From the NCBI GenBank assembly GCA_028694645.1, contig JAQVKM010000007.1:1-53374 (forward strand): DNA of 53,374 bases, read 5' to 3'. Below, piece after piece: positions 51,431 through 53,374 of the stretch (positions within the stretch are counted from its first letter, which is position 1; every line of letters begins with the position of its first letter). Both the position numbers and the translations under genes were made by a program. This DNA comes from Bacilli bacterium (GTDB lineage Bacteria > Bacillota_I > Bacilli_A > RF39 > UBA660). The notes beneath the pieces are model-generated. The model saw nothing but the letters and a program-made list of their open reading frames with translations, did not search any database and was not told where the DNA came from.

Positions 51431-52807
51431 TTAATTTGCTGAGACGAATGTTATTTTGGCATATCCAGTTCCCGAATTTCCAACAATGTTTTGCGAATTA
51501 GAATAATTTGGCATTCCTGTATATGTACCTATTTGATTTGTCCAATTATATCCATTTCCATCTATCATTACTGTATTTGTAAAAATTTTTCCTGAATAAT
51601 GAAGTGAACAATTTTTATCTGTTGTTCCTGTTGTACATCCAGTTAACGGAGTAGATGAAGCATTAGATGTTATTGAAACACATCCTGTATGCCCAGATAT
51701 ATATGATGATCCACTACCTGTTCCGGTTGCACAGTTACCTCCACCAGAACCATACCATCCAGTTCCTCCAGTACATCCTCCACCTGTTGTTCCAAATCCA
51801 CCATTACCATATCCGCCTGTTCCAGAACCACCAGAAATTTGAGTACCTCCTGTTGTGCCATAAGTTATTCCAGAGATTCCACCACCCGGTGCATTTCTAC
51901 CAGCAGAAGCTGCTACCATTATCCTACTTCTAAGACCAACAGCATTATTCCAAATTAATTCTGTTTCAGTTGGAGTAACATTATTTCCAAAATATCGAAT
52001 GTCAGTTGCACCTCCAGATGCTTGTCCTCCCCCGGATGATGTTCCATTATTAAAAACAGTTGTATTTGCTAATTGACTAGCAGAACCTCCTATATAGATA
52101 TATATAATTTCGCCTTTATTTAGTTTTATTTCTCCCGAAGTATAGCTTCCATAATTTCCTAATGTTCCTGAAGCGCCCCATAACTGTATTTTAAAAGTTC
52201 CATTTATTGGAGCTTCAAATCTTTGATATGATCCTGTATATGAATATACATATGATACTGCATCCATTAAAAGATTTATTTTATTTTGTTTAGCATTTAA
52301 TTCTGTTTCTAAAGCAGCTATTTGATTTAACAGTTGTTGATTAGTTGCTGTTAATTCTTCTATTTGAACATCAATTGCATCTAGTATTTCAAAAGTACCA
52401 TTTTCTTCTTGATATGTTCCACATGATCCATTTCCAATAGTAACTTTATTTTCATTAGCTTGCTTTAATGCATAATTTAAATTATTATCAATACAAACTA
52501 AAGTATCCCCACTTTTTGTTATTATTAAATTTCCCTCATCAATATTACCTTTATATTTTATTTCATTAATACCACTTATACATTTGTTTTTGCTACAGCT
52601 AAAAGATAAATTTGTATTCATTTCTTTAGATAAATCATTTGCATAATATAAATTAGCTGCTTCTACTATTCCATATGCTGAATCTTGTAAAGCACTTTTT
52701 TTAGCTTTTTCTATTACATTCAATATCATTGGTACTGATATTAATGCTACTAAAGCTAGTATTACTATAACAGCTAGTAATTCTATAAGTGTAAATCCTT
52801 TTTTCAT
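51431..52807 (-). CDS. Type IV pilin-like protein with ALK-type glycine-rich head
   Basis: A 458-residue prepilin. MKKGFTLIELLAVIV leader and helix come first, then a stalk domain (to about 135), a coiled coil (about 150-185), and a large head. The head starts with FEAPINGTFKIQLWGASG, then GEIIYIYIGG, SGGATDIRYF, RIMVAASAG, and a long Gly-rich part with GGTGWYGSGGG and GSGSSYI. This order matches the glycine-rich domain of ALK/LTK receptors and related bacterial surface domains. Such heads may bind glycans or proteins. AAAGGAG precedes the ATG, 13 bases after the next pilin gene. Confidence 0.82.
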   Translation of the reverse strand: MKKGFTLIELLAVIVILALVALISVPMILNVIEKAKKSALQDSAYGIVEAANLYYANDLSKEMNTNLSFSCSKNKCISGINEIKYKGNIDEGNLIITKSGDTLVCIDNNLNYALKQANENKVTIGNGSCGTYQEENGTFEILDAIDVQIEELTATNQQLLNQIAALETELNAKQNKINLLMDAVSYVYSYTGSYQRFEAPINGTFKIQLWGASGTLGNYGSYTSGEIKLNKGEIIYIYIGGSASQLANTTVFNNGTSSGGGQASGGATDIRYFGNNVTPTETELIWNNAVGLRSRIMVAASAGRNAPGGGISGITYGTTGGTQISGGSGTGGYGNGGFGTTGGGCTGGTGWYGSGGGNCATGTGSGSSYISGHTGCVSITSNASSTPLTGCTTGTTDKNCSLHYSGKIFTNTVMIDGNGYNWTNQIGTYTGMPNYSNSQNIVGNSGTGYAKITFVSAN

Positions 52808-52820
52808 ATATAAACTCCTT

Positions 52821-53374
52821 TTATTCTACATAGTATAATTTTGGCGTTACCTTAGTAAATAAAGTATCATTGTTCAAACTTGCTCCAACTACATAATATG
52901 TATATATCCCTGTTGAAGCATTATAAGTCTTAAAAAATGTCATATTACGTGTATTTAAGTTATTGCTTGAACTTCTAGCCTCTAATACTAAATTATCAAC
53001 AGTGAGAGATGAAAAATCCTGAACAATCGCACTAACATTTATACTTCTAACTGCCGTATTTCCCACATTATCGTCTGGAAAGGTATAAATTTTTAACACC
53101 TTATCTGTTTTTGTTCCTGTTATCAAATTGCCATTAACAACGGCATTTTTTCCAGACATAATATCTGATGCTGCGGCAGTTCCTAAAGATTTTAAATTGT
53201 TAATCTCATCTGTTAAATCATCAAGTTGTTCTTGCAAATTATCTACCAATTCTTGACTTACTAAATTAACACTTAAATATGTATTTGTTGCCTCATCATA
53301 TGAACATGTTCCTGTTCCTGTTGTTACTTTTGTATTATTTATATTCTTAATTGCATAATATTTTTCATCTTGAA
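52821..53374 (-). CDS. Type IV pilin-like protein, truncated by the window edge
   Basis: At least 184 residues. The reading frame runs off the right edge, so the leader and start are missing. It begins in the window with QDEKYYAIKN, TGTGTCSYDEATNTYLSVN and the coiled coil LVDNLQEQLDDLTDE, almost identical to the gene at 50384. It then has a different C-terminal domain (about 120 residues) ending in KVTPKLYYVE. It is the upstream partner of the Gly-rich pilin gene. Not a pseudogene as far as can be seen. Confidence 0.8.
   Translation of the reverse strand, partial: QDEKYYAIKNINNTKVTTGTGTCSYDEATNTYLSVNLVSQELVDNLQEQLDDLTDEINNLKSLGTAAASDIMSGKNAVVNGNLITGTKTDKVLKIYTFPDDNVGNTAVRSINVSAIVQDFSSLTVDNLVLEARSSSNNLNTRNMTFFKTYNASTGIYTYYVVGASLNNDTLFTKVTPKLYYVE

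Noticed and set aside
51670-51861. Minus-strand 63-codon frame inside the Gly-rich pilin
   Set aside because: Out-of-frame shadow of the repetitive Gly-rich coding region, with no ribosome site.

Overview
This is a window of a very AT-rich, low-GC Gram-positive genome. It probably comes from an uncultured gut Bacilli/Erysipelotrichia-like or Mollicutes-related lineage. The evidence is strong AGGAGG ribosome sites, TGnTATAAT promoters, a leucine T-box, the Firmicutes gene order rlmN-prpC-prkC-rsgA-rpe, several class IV pilin genes, and tryptophan encoded by TGG, which indicates the standard code. Apart from the IS transposase, every gene I accept is on the minus strand. I saw no rRNA, tRNA or CRISPR array.

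Region 1 (about 1-30,400) is part of an integrated conjugative element. Its transfer genes lie in two blocks. The first (1-12,101) holds an RHH protein, an M23 peptidase, VirB4, a VirB6-like membrane protein, PrgI and a Tad/T2SS-like motor (CpaF/TadA ATPase, TadB, TadC, a TadE-like protein). The second (22,615-26,797) holds SSB, small membrane or pilin-like proteins, an ArpU-like regulator and two DUF4230 proteins. No relaxase, coupling protein or integrase is visible, so they probably lie to the left of the window. The element ends on the right with a macro-domain protein, a ParB-like protein and an XRE regulator. An IS30-family copy has inserted at 26,909-28,341, flanked by a 14-bp direct repeat that lies in an inverted repeat.

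Three cargo cassettes interrupt the transfer genes. (a) A HelD-like helicase with a small protein resembling MutS domain I sits between prgI and virB4, with its own promoter and terminator. (b) A five-gene operon (12,166-19,180) encodes a PH-like protein, a Vps4/katanin-like AAA ATPase, a long Hsp70, a zinc-ribbon protein and a tail-anchored zinc-ribbon protein. It runs from a consensus promoter to a terminator and is the best candidate here for an undescribed system. (c) Three secreted or surface proteins lie at 19,566-22,542. Several transfer units begin directly after an intrinsic terminator, which suggests regulation by read-through or antitermination.

Region 2 (30,552-53,374) looks chromosomal: ppdK, two pilin-like genes, a Xer recombinase, a DEAD-box helicase with a DbpA-type RNA-binding domain, rpe-rsgA-prkC-prpC-rlmN, a YtxH/acidic-repeat/lipoprotein envelope operon, trmB, and leuS behind a leucine T-box. 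Three more pilin-like genes follow, the last cut by the window edge. All the pilins share a nearly constant start but differ in their C-terminal domains. Chromosomal promoters repeatedly use TGnTATAAT placed directly after the previous gene's terminator.
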